Source: a virus. Taken from it: a stretch of 64,000 bases of DNA. The translations under genes were made by a program, and so were the position numbers. This document shows, piece after piece, positions 34,781 to 42,433 of this stretch (positions are counted from its first letter, which is position 1; every line of letters starts with the position of its first letter). The DNA lies in IMG/VR virus record IMGVR_UViG_3300010371_000033, positions 1 to 64,000 of that record; one strand, written 5' to 3'. A model generated the notes under the pieces. It saw only the letters and a list, made by a program, of their open reading frames with translations. It did no database searches and had not been told where the DNA came from.

Positions 34781-34929
34781 TGGGATACAATAACATATCA
34801 AATTGGTATTCCACGACTAACCTACTAAGATTCCACCAAAAAATAGATGATCAGACCATTATGAATTGGTTACCTTTTGAAAGAGATATCTATATGGATT
34901 TAATTGCAAAAGAGATAAAGAAGAGTTAA
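34780..34929 (+). CDS. small protein, possible gp51-like hub assembly factor (49 aa)
   Basis: ATG overlaps the TGA of gene 26 and the stop is one base before the next gene's start, so translation is coupled. It encodes NWYSTTNLLRFHQKIDDQTI followed by MNWLPFERDIYMDLIAKEIK. The LPFxxRxIYxxLI segment is common in the very small proteins after gene 26 in T4-like phages, where T4 has gene 51 (a hub assembly catalyst, 249 aa). Homology to 51 is not shown. Position and motif are the evidence. Confidence 0.6.
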   Translation: MGYNNISNWYSTTNLLRFHQKIDDQTIMNWLPFERDIYMDLIAKEIKKS

Positions 34930-34930
34930 C

Positions 34931-37102
34931 ATGCCCATCAATCCTGAAGAAATTGGAAAAGCAGCCCAAGGAATAGAAAAAGCTGTCGCTGCTATAGAAA
35001 AGAGTGGCGGTATAGGTAAAGCTGCGGAATCAATTGCTTCCAAAGGTGAGCAAGCTGTACAGAGTGCTAGCAAGTCTGCCAGAACATATGCGCGTGACGC
35101 CAGAGGTAGATTTATCAGTGTAACCAAGGGAGCTCTCAAGACCAGCGCAACAGCATCAGCAGGAGCCGCTGTAGAAAATCTCATAACATCTCCTAAAAAT
35201 TCTAGTGATGATTCAAATCAGGACTCCTCTCAACAACCAGGAGCTTCAAGGAACAAAGTTGTTCCAAATCCGGGAGCAATATCACCAGTTGGTAGGATTG
35301 ATTTACCCCATATAGATTCTGCGGAAAACATAGCCAGCACTGTGGATGAGTCTGCTTTTACTGATACAAGAGGATTAAAAGGATCTTCAGATAAAGGTTC
35401 AGAAAACATTTCCAACAGAAAACTCAACAAAATCATTAATTTGCTTGAGTCTATATTATCTGTGGAAAAACGCAACACAGCCATAATGGGAACAGGTTTC
35501 AGAAATGTAGAAAATGCTTTCTTCATGTCACAAAATGCGATAGCTAATAGAATGCAAGCACAAGACATGGAGAACACCACTTCCGGGAAAGGAGGAGGTT
35601 TTCTAGGTTCTGTGATGTCTAATCCACGTGCTGCTGTGATGGGCAGTCTGAAAAGTCTAGGGGTTGCTGCTTTAGGAGCATTTGCCGCAGGTGCTGCAAT
35701 TGATGTAATAAAAAATCATGGTGACAAGAAGGACACGGAAACGCGCCAAGCAGTATCAAAGACGCAAAAAGATATCATTTCAAACTACAAAGATGAATAT
35801 GGTAAACGTTGGGCGCAAAAACTGGTAGGGGATGACTTCAGTCAGCAACAACGTGATAACGGATTCTTAGAAGAATTAGCTAATGGTCAAGGACCAGCTG
35901 CTCTGTATCTGCCTATCAAAGAAGCATTCGACAAAGCATCCAAGAAAGATAAACAAGACATAATAGATGCCATCGCTGCACTTTTAAAAGTGGCTCCAGA
36001 AAAAGTTGAAAAACAAATTGCTCATGAAAATATCAGAGCAGTACAAGTAGCAAAAGCTGCAGAAACAGGCGTCATGAATGCAGCAATACACGCTGCCGCC
36101 AGTACGGTTGGAGGTGGAATAAAGTATGGAGGAAAGGCTGTGGGATGGCTATCAACCACGGCAGGCTCTGCGTTTGACTTCTTCGGCAATCATAATATAG
36201 GTTCTTTCTTGAAAAAAGAAGGAAGCACTATATCAAAGAATGCTACAGCCAAAGGTGATGAGTTATCAAGAAACATCAATAGTGGAACAGAATACATCCC
36301 ATCAACTGGCAAATTGAACGCTTTCTACAATCCCAATTCTTATAAAGCAGGTGAGATGTCATTTGATATCGGCACTGCAGCATTCATGCCTGGTGGTAAG
36401 ATAAGAACAGCTTCTATGTTCGCCGCTGGTGGTCTTGACTTACTAGGTAATGATTCAAAATATTTCGGACAGAATACATTTCAGATGGACAAAAAGTCAG
36501 GACAACAAAAAAAACTGACGTCCGAAGAAGAAGCAAGAGCCAAGAAAGCTATTGCGTTCTTTCAAAGCAAAGGATGGTCTAAAGATCAAGCATCAGCCAT
36601 CGTAGGAAATCTATTACAGGAAAGCAATTTAGATCCGAATGCTGTTAATCCAAAAAGCAAAGCAAGAGGAATAGCACAATGGCTTGGATCAAGAGTAAAG
36701 GACTTTGAAAAACAAGAACATACCCCACTGGAAGGTTCAGGAATTGAACAACAATTAGATTTCGTTAATTGGGAACTGAATCATAGTGAAAAGAAAGCTG
36801 GTGATGCTATTAAAGCAACATCTAACATTCAAGATGCAACAACAGCAGTTGCGAATAAGTATGAACGCATGGGTGCTGATGAAAGCATGATGGATAGAAG
36901 AATATCATATGCCGAGGCAGTTTCAAAACAATTTGATGTTGACTCAATCAAACCACGAACGCAAATGGCTTCAACTGCTGGACCATCTTCGCCAATTACA
37001 GTCAGTCAGGGCGCAACCAACATTAGTCGTAACACAACCATTCAATCAGCATCAGCCGCTGCGCCATCTTATCTACAGGACAGTGTAGCTTCATCTATTT
37101 GA
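34931..37102 (+). CDS. hub/tape-like protein with tail lysozyme domain (723 aa)
   Basis: The first 70 residues are Ala/Lys/Ser-rich helix (KAAQGIEKAVAAIEKSGGIG). The centre has an Ala-rich hydrophobic stretch (VAALGAFAAGAAIDVI) and long helices. Residues about 535-675 (AIAFFQSKGWSKDQASAIVG, NLLQESNLDPNAV, ARGIAQWLGSR, QLDFVNWELNHSEKKA) form a phage tail lysozyme domain, with the Glu in LLQESNLDP as likely catalytic acid. The position matches T4 genes 28-29 (tape measure). It probably supplies the peptidoglycan-cutting activity missing from gp5. A membrane-pore role of the Ala-rich segment is inference. Confidence 0.78.
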   Translation: MPINPEEIGKAAQGIEKAVAAIEKSGGIGKAAESIASKGEQAVQSASKSARTYARDARGRFISVTKGALKTSATASAGAAVENLITSPKNSSDDSNQDSSQQPGASRNKVVPNPGAISPVGRIDLPHIDSAENIASTVDESAFTDTRGLKGSSDKGSENISNRKLNKIINLLESILSVEKRNTAIMGTGFRNVENAFFMSQNAIANRMQAQDMENTTSGKGGGFLGSVMSNPRAAVMGSLKSLGVAALGAFAAGAAIDVIKNHGDKKDTETRQAVSKTQKDIISNYKDEYGKRWAQKLVGDDFSQQQRDNGFLEELANGQGPAALYLPIKEAFDKASKKDKQDIIDAIAALLKVAPEKVEKQIAHENIRAVQVAKAAETGVMNAAIHAAASTVGGGIKYGGKAVGWLSTTAGSAFDFFGNHNIGSFLKKEGSTISKNATAKGDELSRNINSGTEYIPSTGKLNAFYNPNSYKAGEMSFDIGTAAFMPGGKIRTASMFAAGGLDLLGNDSKYFGQNTFQMDKKSGQQKKLTSEEEARAKKAIAFFQSKGWSKDQASAIVGNLLQESNLDPNAVNPKSKARGIAQWLGSRVKDFEKQEHTPLEGSGIEQQLDFVNWELNHSEKKAGDAIKATSNIQDATTAVANKYERMGADESMMDRRISYAEAVSKQFDVDSIKPRTQMASTAGPSSPITVSQGATNISRNTTIQSASAAAPSYLQDSVASSI

Positions 37103-37110
37103 GAACAATC

Positions 37111-37521
37111 ATGGCAGATCCTAACTTCCCTAATCTAGACAGTATCACTGATCCAGTCATCAGAGCCAAGCTGGCTTATCTGATGGAAAAGTCTCTGCTG
37201 CAACTGGAAGCACAAAGATGGCAGGCTAGACGTCTGATGGCATGGGTAGCTTTGGGTGGGATAATGCTTTTCACAGGATGCATGTTATTCTTTGTGAAGT
37301 CATCCATAATGGCATCACTGGCTGACGTGGTGACTTGGTTCTATCTTTCCACAACAGCTATCATTGGTGCTTACATAGGCTCTAGTGCGATGACTTACAT
37401 TGCGGCAGTCAAAGCTAAGGTGTACCCTGCATCACTTCCTGCTGACTTAGCCATCAAAGATGCAAAGACCCCATTTGATGAGCTAGAAAACGAAATTATG
37501 CGGTCTAAGAAACCTAGCTGA
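37111..37521 (+). CDS. two-helix membrane protein, holin candidate (136 aa)
   Basis: Start at MADPNFPNLDSITDPV, since the longer reading has no ribosome site. Two hydrophobic helices, about 46-66 (LMAWVALGGIMLFTGCMLFF) and 76-100 (VVTWFYLSTTAIIGAYIG), separated by a short loop, with charged ends. Such proteins beside a lysozyme gene are often holins, and the WFYLSTTAIIGAYIG helix resembles that of a small family of phage holins. A tail or envelope role is equally possible. Confidence 0.55.
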   Translation: MADPNFPNLDSITDPVIRAKLAYLMEKSLLQLEAQRWQARRLMAWVALGGIMLFTGCMLFFVKSSIMASLADVVTWFYLSTTAIIGAYIGSSAMTYIAAVKAKVYPASLPADLAIKDAKTPFDELENEIMRSKKPS

Positions 37522-37954
37522 TTCCGTTCTGGAATTTCATAAAGTTTACAGCCGTGCTTATTTGAAATGTTCTGTTGTTGATGATCTTGATGATGCTGTC
37601 CAGCGCACCAACCTTTTCTATCTGATAAGCCAGTTTGGACTTCATCAAAATACAGTCATCATCAGACTCTAACACTTCATCTACTTGACTCTTGAGTGGA
37701 GTCGCCTTGAGCCAAGGCTTCCAACCTTCAGCATCAAGTTCTTGTTTATTCATCTCACCCAAAACCCAAGCACGCTTCTTTGACTTCAACTGAGCAAAGT
37801 CATTCTGCAATTTCTGCAATAAAAGTTTCTGTTGTGAGTAGAGCCTGAGATATTTGGAATGCAAGACAGATATTTCAATCGCGCAGTTATCCAAATGGTT
37901 CTTGTCTATCTTGGCATCCTTATCCCACTCATCTAGGAGTTGGTCAAGTGTCAT
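37514..37954 (-). CDS. uvsY: UvsY recombination mediator (146 aa)
   Basis: MTLDQLLDEWDKDAKIDKNH, ISVLHSKYLRLYSQQKLLLQ, AEGWKPWLKATPLKSQVDEV and the end INNRTFQISTAVNFMKFQNG follow T4 UvsY (137 aa) along the whole length. UvsY forms a hexamer that loads UvsX on gp32-covered single-stranded DNA. It converges with and overlaps the + strand membrane gene by eight bases. Confidence 0.92.
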   Translation of the reverse strand: MTLDQLLDEWDKDAKIDKNHLDNCAIEISVLHSKYLRLYSQQKLLLQKLQNDFAQLKSKKRAWVLGEMNKQELDAEGWKPWLKATPLKSQVDEVLESDDDCILMKSKLAYQIEKVGALDSIIKIINNRTFQISTAVNFMKFQNGIS

Positions 37955-38029
37955 TCATCATCTCTGTCATCACACCAACATATACATATAAACAACAATA
38001 TCATAAAGAGTGGTATCATCCAGTACATA

Positions 38030-38557
38030 TCAATAGTTCTTTTTTATCTGTTCTATTGTAAATTGGCGATACACAAAACTTGCGGTTGATTCAATATACG
38101 TGACGTCTGTGTCTGCAACATTGGCAGTAAACCCAGATAAAGACTTCGGCAGCACATCTACAAAGTTTGCCTGTAATATAGGTTGTTTATGATAATCATG
38201 TATGACCAAAGTCAAATCAGAATATAAATCCATGATCTTACCAGATGGTTCAATTGATGCTCTGTCAAGGAAGGACTTAGGAAATCCAATTCCATAAATC
38301 CATTTGTAGATTTCAAGCCAGTTTTGCATCATGGCATCTACTTTGAATTTAATTGACAGTTCCTCAAATTGAAGTTTGTCAGCTGGCAAAGGAACAGGTG
38401 TGAAAGGAGTTGAAAGTTGAGGATTGCTCATAAACAATCCAGGAATCTGAACACCCGTCACCATGAAAGAGACAGATGGTAATTTCTGAATTGACAACTC
38501 AAAATGGAGAGCAGCAAGAAAGTCCGCTGCTGGTGAATTAATTATTGGTTGGTTCAT
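38030..38557 (-). CDS. tail-tube-fold structural protein (175 aa)
   Basis: Start at MNQPIINSPAADFLAALHFE with an AAGGGA site; the longer reading runs into the upstream gene. ALHFELSIQKLPSVSFMVTG, FTPVPLPADKLQFEELSIKF and NWLEIYKWIYGIGFP are a pattern of tail tube-like proteins present in many T4-like phages, where they are labelled only as structural. A late-type promoter lies 24 nt upstream. It could be a tube terminator or minor tube protein; which is unknown. Confidence 0.7.
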   Translation of the reverse strand: MNQPIINSPAADFLAALHFELSIQKLPSVSFMVTGVQIPGLFMSNPQLSTPFTPVPLPADKLQFEELSIKFKVDAMMQNWLEIYKWIYGIGFPKSFLDRASIEPSGKIMDLYSDLTLVIHDYHKQPILQANFVDVLPKSLSGFTANVADTDVTYIESTASFVYRQFTIEQIKKNY

Positions 38558-38720
38558 GCCATGGTCCCTTGCTAACCTTATATTTATCTTGAACCATGCA
38601 GGAATTACCCATGAGCCACATGTACAGGGGACACAAGAAAAACGCACATCTATTGTTCATTACTTTGCTGACTGCGTCACCAGCCCAATATAATCCCCAG
38701 CAAACACAATATGCTATCAT
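38538..38720 (-). CDS. small membrane-associated protein (60 aa)
   Basis: The ATG overlaps the dexA stop by four bases (ATGA), and the last 20 bases overlap the structural gene. MIAYCVCWGLYWAGDAVSKVM and CPLYMWLMGNSCMVQDKYKV resemble a small protein type frequent in T4-like phages (YWLGD..SR.M...LYPLYN.LM..S...D). One or two hydrophobic helices are likely. Role unknown; tight coupling suggests it is real. Confidence 0.65.
   Translation of the reverse strand: MIAYCVCWGLYWAGDAVSKVMNNRCAFFLCPLYMWLMGNSCMVQDKYKVSKGPWHEPTNN
38581..38588 (-). promoter_or_regulatory. late-type promoter
   Basis: On the - strand GATAAATA followed by TAAGG, one change from T4 TATAAATA, 24 nt before the ATG at 38557. 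It lies inside the upstream small membrane gene, so the structural gene can be switched on late while dexA upstream is read earlier. Confidence 0.6.
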
Positions 38721-39316
38721 ACCAATCCCAAAGACCTTAGAAACACGAAATCCCGGACGACATCATATGCAGGATGGTGTGCTTTGTTCTTTTCATTCAA
38801 CTTCATGAGCAAAATTGTTCCTTCATCAGAAACTTTATCAGCATCCATGTATCCATTCTGTTTCTTTGAAGCCCCCAGAACATCAATGGCTGTTCTGATT
38901 TCTCTAATTGACCACCAATTCAATTTCAAATCAGCATTGCATGGAAACAAATTAGTCAGCCATTCCAGATCTTTAGAACCACGTTGCCAAATGAAAGCTG
39001 CGGAGTCTTCATAGAATCCCTTCTCCAGCAGAAACTTCTTGAATTTATCATGGCACTCTGTAAGAGAAATGGAATTGGTCTGATCCATTACAAGATCACG
39101 GACATCATTTGATTGTTGTGCCCAGAACTGCAACGTTCCTGCCTCTCTCACTGATCCTCTCATTTCCTGTTCTTCAATCCTAGGATGAAGAATGATCAGG
39201 TTCTTGAGATTGTCTTTCATAGATAGCTGGTCATCTGTTACCAACGCGGCGAACATTGGAACGATGGCATTATCTTTGGTACCAAGTGTTTCACAGTCTA
39301 TGATTAAATTTTTCAT
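38717..39316 (-). CDS. dexA: DexA-like DEDD 3'-5' exonuclease (199 aa)
   Basis: MKNLIIDCETLGTKDNAIVP has the DxE motif (Asp7, Glu9) in the form typical of T4 exonuclease A, then REAGTLQFWAQQSNDVRDLV, the SIREIRTAIDVLG segment, and HHPAYDVVRDFVFLR with the final His/Asp. T4 DexA is 227 aa and degrades DNA 3' to 5'. The ATG overlaps the stop of a 42-codon upstream gene. Confidence 0.88.
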   Translation of the reverse strand: MKNLIIDCETLGTKDNAIVPMFAALVTDDQLSMKDNLKNLIILHPRIEEQEMRGSVREAGTLQFWAQQSNDVRDLVMDQTNSISLTECHDKFKKFLLEKGFYEDSAAFIWQRGSKDLEWLTNLFPCNADLKLNWWSIREIRTAIDVLGASKKQNGYMDADKVSDEGTILLMKLNEKNKAHHPAYDVVRDFVFLRSLGLV

Positions 39317-39441
39317 TCGGTAATTCTAAGTGCAATTTGTTCAAAAAAACCGAGCCATAAAATTAAGTCAGTGGACCCATGAAAATATCTGATTTTCCTG
39401 CTTTTTGCGCTAACATAATCAACTACTTCTAGACGCGACAT
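39313..39441 (-). CDS. small hypothetical protein upstream of dexA (42 aa)
   Basis: From the ATG at 39441 an open frame MSRLEVVDYVSAKSRKIRYF ... FEQIALRITE ends at a TGA that overlaps the dexA ATG (ATGA). An AGGA lies right before the start, closer than ideal. Coupling to dexA and the sensible composition argue for a gene. No family recognised. The rest of the 39442-39498 stretch shows nothing clear. Confidence 0.45.
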   Translation of the reverse strand: MSRLEVVDYVSAKSRKIRYFHGSTDLILWLGFFEQIALRITE

Positions 39442-39498
39442 TTCCTGTACATACAAACCTGTGGACAGAAGCTTAAAGTGCTTAAATTTGACGTCTCT

Positions 39499-39825
39499 TC
39501 AGATCAGCACATGAAAACCATTTCTGATGTGTCCATAATTATCTTTCATCTTCTTTCTTTCCAAAAATCCTTTGTTAGTTAAAGACCTAATTGCGTCATA
39601 CACTCTCTCAACAGGTATGTTGCACTTTTCAGACAGAGTGTTAGCACTCAACCAACATCTACTTTCATCCCCAAATTCATAGGCACGAATCATCAAATAG
39701 ACTGAAATCTCGTTGAACCCAAGTTTCTTTTGCACTATCAAGGGACAAAGCTGATCACTGTAGATTTTTGCGTAAGGGTTCGTCACGTAAAGACCTCTGA
39801 AAATGCATGATTGTATTCTACTCAT
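39499..39825 (-). CDS. winged-helix DNA-binding protein (108 aa)
   Basis: Start placed at MSRIQSCIFRGLYVTNPYAK; a 12-codon longer form would begin inside the repeats upstream. Residues about 40-108 form a winged helix: ISVYLMIRAYEFGDESRCWL, SANTLSEKCNIPVERVYDAI, RSLTNKGFLERKKMKD and a wing ending GFHVLI. This is the fold of MarR/replication-initiator N-terminal domains. Three 23-bp repeats lie directly upstream, as expected for an autoregulator or iteron-binding replication initiator. Which of the two it is cannot be told. Confidence 0.7.
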   Translation of the reverse strand: MSRIQSCIFRGLYVTNPYAKIYSDQLCPLIVQKKLGFNEISVYLMIRAYEFGDESRCWLSANTLSEKCNIPVERVYDAIRSLTNKGFLERKKMKDNYGHIRNGFHVLI

Positions 39826-39836
39826 GGCTCGTACAA

Positions 39837-39905
39837 ATATTGGTTTAAAGCAGGATGGCATATTGGTTTAAAGCAGGATGGCATCCCGGTTTAAAGCAAC
39901 GTGGA
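39837..39905. repeat. three 23-bp direct repeats (iterons)
   Basis: Two perfect copies of a 23-bp unit (39837-39859 and 39860-39882) that begins ATATTGGTTTAAAGCAGGAT, and a third diverged copy (39883-39905) keeping GGTTTAAAGCA. The period is about two helical turns, so the boxes lie on one face of the DNA. They sit between the winged-helix gene (- strand) and the uvsW promoter (+ strand). An operator or replication-origin role is inferred. Confidence 0.85.
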
Positions 39906-39980
39906 AATCAGTGATTTTTGATGAAATTGTTCTTCATGAACAACACCTTACATGTGATTTTAATTTACCCTAACAGCTTA

Positions 39981-40008
39981 TTGAACAACTAATTGAACAG
40001 AGTATTAT
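39981..40008 (+). promoter_or_regulatory. sigma70-like promoter upstream of uvsW
   Basis: TTGAAC (39981-39986), a 16-bp spacer and TATTAT (40003-40008), about 95 nt before the uvsW start. A second TTGAAC lies at 39993. The leader between the promoter and ATG holds no gene. Expression in region 5 would start here. Confidence 0.5.
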
Positions 40009-40102
40009 AAGAATTATTAAATTTCTTCAAGAATCGGGACTTTGGCAAGAGAACGGAAAACTTCGGAATATTTTTTGAATTTCAATCAGTTAATATAGCT
40101 GC

Positions 40103-41620
40103 ATGAGAGAAATAACAATTGTTCCTGTTTATCTAGAATCAGGGAAACAATCTTATGTTCACATGAGGATCCTTTCAGATGATGAAGGAGTCTTTAGAGA
40201 AGTTTTAGAACACTTTACATTTGAAATTGAAAATGCACAATTTCATCCATTGGTTAAGGCTAAGCGCTGGGATGGCAAAATCAGATTGATGAAACCCAAT
40301 GGTATTCTTTATAGAGGTCTTAAAGAAGAAATACAACATCTATGTAAAGAAAGAGATATCAATATCATTGATGGATTGAAAGAACCTAAAATCATTCCTG
40401 ATACAGAAAGAGTGAAGGATATTCTTTCAGAACTCAAAAAGAGTTTTCCTCATAATCTTTATCCTCACCAACTTCAGGCTTGGTATCAAGCAATCACAAA
40501 GAAAAGATACACATTGATATCACCAACATCATCAGGAAAGAGTCTAATTATCTATTTGATTTATAAATATTTCAATCAAAGAACCCTTCTAATTGTTCCT
40601 AAGATCAACCTCGTGTCTCAAATGAAGGGAGACTTTCTTTCATATGGTTGTAAAGAATCTGAAATTCAAATCTTGATGGCAGGAGAGTCTAAAGAACTCC
40701 GTCCTGAAACAAAGATTCTGATTTCAACTTGGCAATCACTCGCAACTCTTGATAAAGAATTCCTTCAGAACTTTTCAGTCTTGGTTTGTGATGAGGTGCA
40801 TCATGCAGCTGCTAAGACTCTAACCAAACTCGCTGAATACATGCCAAATGCTGACATCAGGATTGGTACAACAGGTTCTTTAGATAGCATCAAGTCTAAT
40901 CAGATGACAATTCAAGGATTGTTCGGACCCATTCGTCAATTCATTAAGACTCGGGAATTAATGGATAAGGGCATGGTCAGTGATTTGATTGTTCATATGG
41001 TGTTTTTGAGTTACACTCAAGATGAGCGAAAGAGATTAATGAATGATTGTAAACAGTTGAGAACGCTACCAGATTACAAAAAAGGTGATACTTACAGATA
41101 TGAGATGGAATGGTTGATTGAACATCAAGCTCGTCGTAATCTCATCCAAGATTTTGTCATGGATCTGAAGGGTAACACGATGGTTTTGTTTCATCGTGTT
41201 GAAAAAGATGGACTTAGAATGTTTGAAGAAGTCAAAGCAAAGTTCCCTGATCGAAGAGTGTTCTTGGTCTATGGTGCAACTTCTGTAGATGCCAGAGAAG
41301 AAATTAGAAGCATTCTTGAGAAAGAAACAGGCGCGGTTGTAATTGCTTCTACCAAAGTGTTCAGTGAAGGTGTGAGCATTAAGAATCTTCATAATGCTAT
41401 TGTGATTGCTCCAACTAAATCTATTATTACTGTTCTTCAGTCTATTGGAAGAATTTTGCGTTTGAATGAAGGTAAGATAAACGCTCATTGGTTTGATATT
41501 GTTGATGATTTAAGAGTTGGTAAACATAAGAACTATGCGTTCCGTCATGCAGAGGAACGTTACAAGATTTATAAAAGTGAACAACATGTAATAAAAGTTG
41601 AGGAATGTCCAGTTAGATGA
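40103..41620 (+). CDS. uvsW: UvsW SF2 DNA/RNA helicase (505 aa)
   Basis: Walker A SPTSSGKS (140-147), a DEVH box (230-233), TTGSLDS and late motifs GVSIKNLHN and QSIGRILR define an SF2 helicase. The N-terminal 100 residues with FHPLVKAKRWDGKIRLMKPN are the UvsW-specific DNA-binding domain. Length equals T4 UvsW (503 aa). It unwinds R-loops and branched DNA and switches replication from origin to recombination mode. The stop overlaps gene 55. Confidence 0.96.
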   Translation: MREITIVPVYLESGKQSYVHMRILSDDEGVFREVLEHFTFEIENAQFHPLVKAKRWDGKIRLMKPNGILYRGLKEEIQHLCKERDINIIDGLKEPKIIPDTERVKDILSELKKSFPHNLYPHQLQAWYQAITKKRYTLISPTSSGKSLIIYLIYKYFNQRTLLIVPKINLVSQMKGDFLSYGCKESEIQILMAGESKELRPETKILISTWQSLATLDKEFLQNFSVLVCDEVHHAAAKTLTKLAEYMPNADIRIGTTGSLDSIKSNQMTIQGLFGPIRQFIKTRELMDKGMVSDLIVHMVFLSYTQDERKRLMNDCKQLRTLPDYKKGDTYRYEMEWLIEHQARRNLIQDFVMDLKGNTMVLFHRVEKDGLRMFEEVKAKFPDRRVFLVYGATSVDAREEIRSILEKETGAVVIASTKVFSEGVSIKNLHNAIVIAPTKSIITVLQSIGRILRLNEGKINAHWFDIVDDLRVGKHKNYAFRHAEERYKIYKSEQHVIKVEECPVR

Positions 41621-42186
41621 CTTATAAGAAAAATAGTTTTGTGAAGGGAAAATCAGGGAAACCTAAGTCTTCCGTATATTATGTAGATAACCAAAAATTT
41701 TATGAAGCATGTTTAGAACATTACAACAGAGTTCAGGCAGCCAAAGAACATAGCAAACCAAATCCTCAGATATCCAATTACATCGGCGAGTGTTTAATGA
41801 AGATAGCTGAGAAGATGACCGAGAGTAGCCACTTCAGAGGATATGATTTCAAGGAAGACATGATAGGCGACGCGATTGAAAATTGCATCATGTACTTCAA
41901 CAATTTTGACCCCATCAAATATAAGAACCCATTTTCATATTTCAGTCAGATATGTTACTTTGCTTTTCTTAGAAGGATTGGCAAAGAACGTGATAGAATC
42001 TACAATCAATACAAGCTTTCAAAGAATGCCAGATTTGTAAATAATGATTCCATTCACAACATCTATGATGAAGAGACAGATCAATTCATTCCTTATGAAG
42101 TTGAAGACACAGTAGCAATGCAGACGTTTGTTGAAAAATATGAAACTGCTGCAAAGAAGCGCAAGGAAAAGAAAGATGAAGTTTAG
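41617..42186 (+). CDS. 55: late sigma factor gp55 (189 aa)
   Basis: SNYIGECLMKIAEKMTESSH, FREYD-like FRGYDFKEDMIGDAIENC, FDPIKYKNPFSYFSQICYFA and FLRRIGKERDR are the sigma region 2 motifs of T4 gp55 (185 aa). It binds host RNA polymerase and reads late TATAAATA-type promoters, such as those noted at 32151, 38581, 61995 and 63317. The end overlaps the next gene by 11 bases. Confidence 0.95.
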   Translation: MTYKKNSFVKGKSGKPKSSVYYVDNQKFYEACLEHYNRVQAAKEHSKPNPQISNYIGECLMKIAEKMTESSHFRGYDFKEDMIGDAIENCIMYFNNFDPIKYKNPFSYFSQICYFAFLRRIGKERDRIYNQYKLSKNARFVNNDSIHNIYDEETDQFIPYEVEDTVAMQTFVEKYETAAKKRKEKKDEV

Positions 42187-42433
42187 AAAACGACCTCTTG
42201 AAGTTGAAGCAATTCAACTTACTAAAGAAAATAGGGATGAATTTTTGGAGTGGTTAGAAACTCACAAATGTCCATCTACATGGTATGTTGCTCAACAAGA
42301 GTTAGGCATTTACACTCTGGAAGGAACATTGACTGTTTCTGATGGTGATTGGGTGATCAAGGGCATTAAAGGAGAATTCTATCCTTGCAAGCCAGACGTA
42401 TTTGAAGAGACTTACGATAAGATTGAAGAATGA
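42176..42433 (+). CDS. conserved phage protein (85 aa)
   Basis: ATG at 42176 lies inside the end of gene 55. KFRKRPLEVEAIQLTKENRD at the start and GDWVIKGIKGEFYPCKPDVF at the end are the features of a very widespread phage protein family (vEAiq...GDwIikGv.GEfypc.pdvFe.tYe). Its function is not known. It overlaps gene 47 by four bases. Confidence 0.85.
   Translation: MKFRKRPLEVEAIQLTKENRDEFLEWLETHKCPSTWYVAQQELGIYTLEGTLTVSDGDWVIKGIKGEFYPCKPDVFEETYDKIEE

Noticed and set aside
39826-39861. Extended N-terminus (MPSCFKPIFVRA) of the winged-helix protein
   Set aside because: Its ATG lies across two repeat units and lacks a ribosome site. The repeats are better explained as operator DNA.
39837-39905. 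CRISPR-like array
   Set aside because: The three repeats are head to tail with no spacers, and there are no cas genes anywhere in the window.
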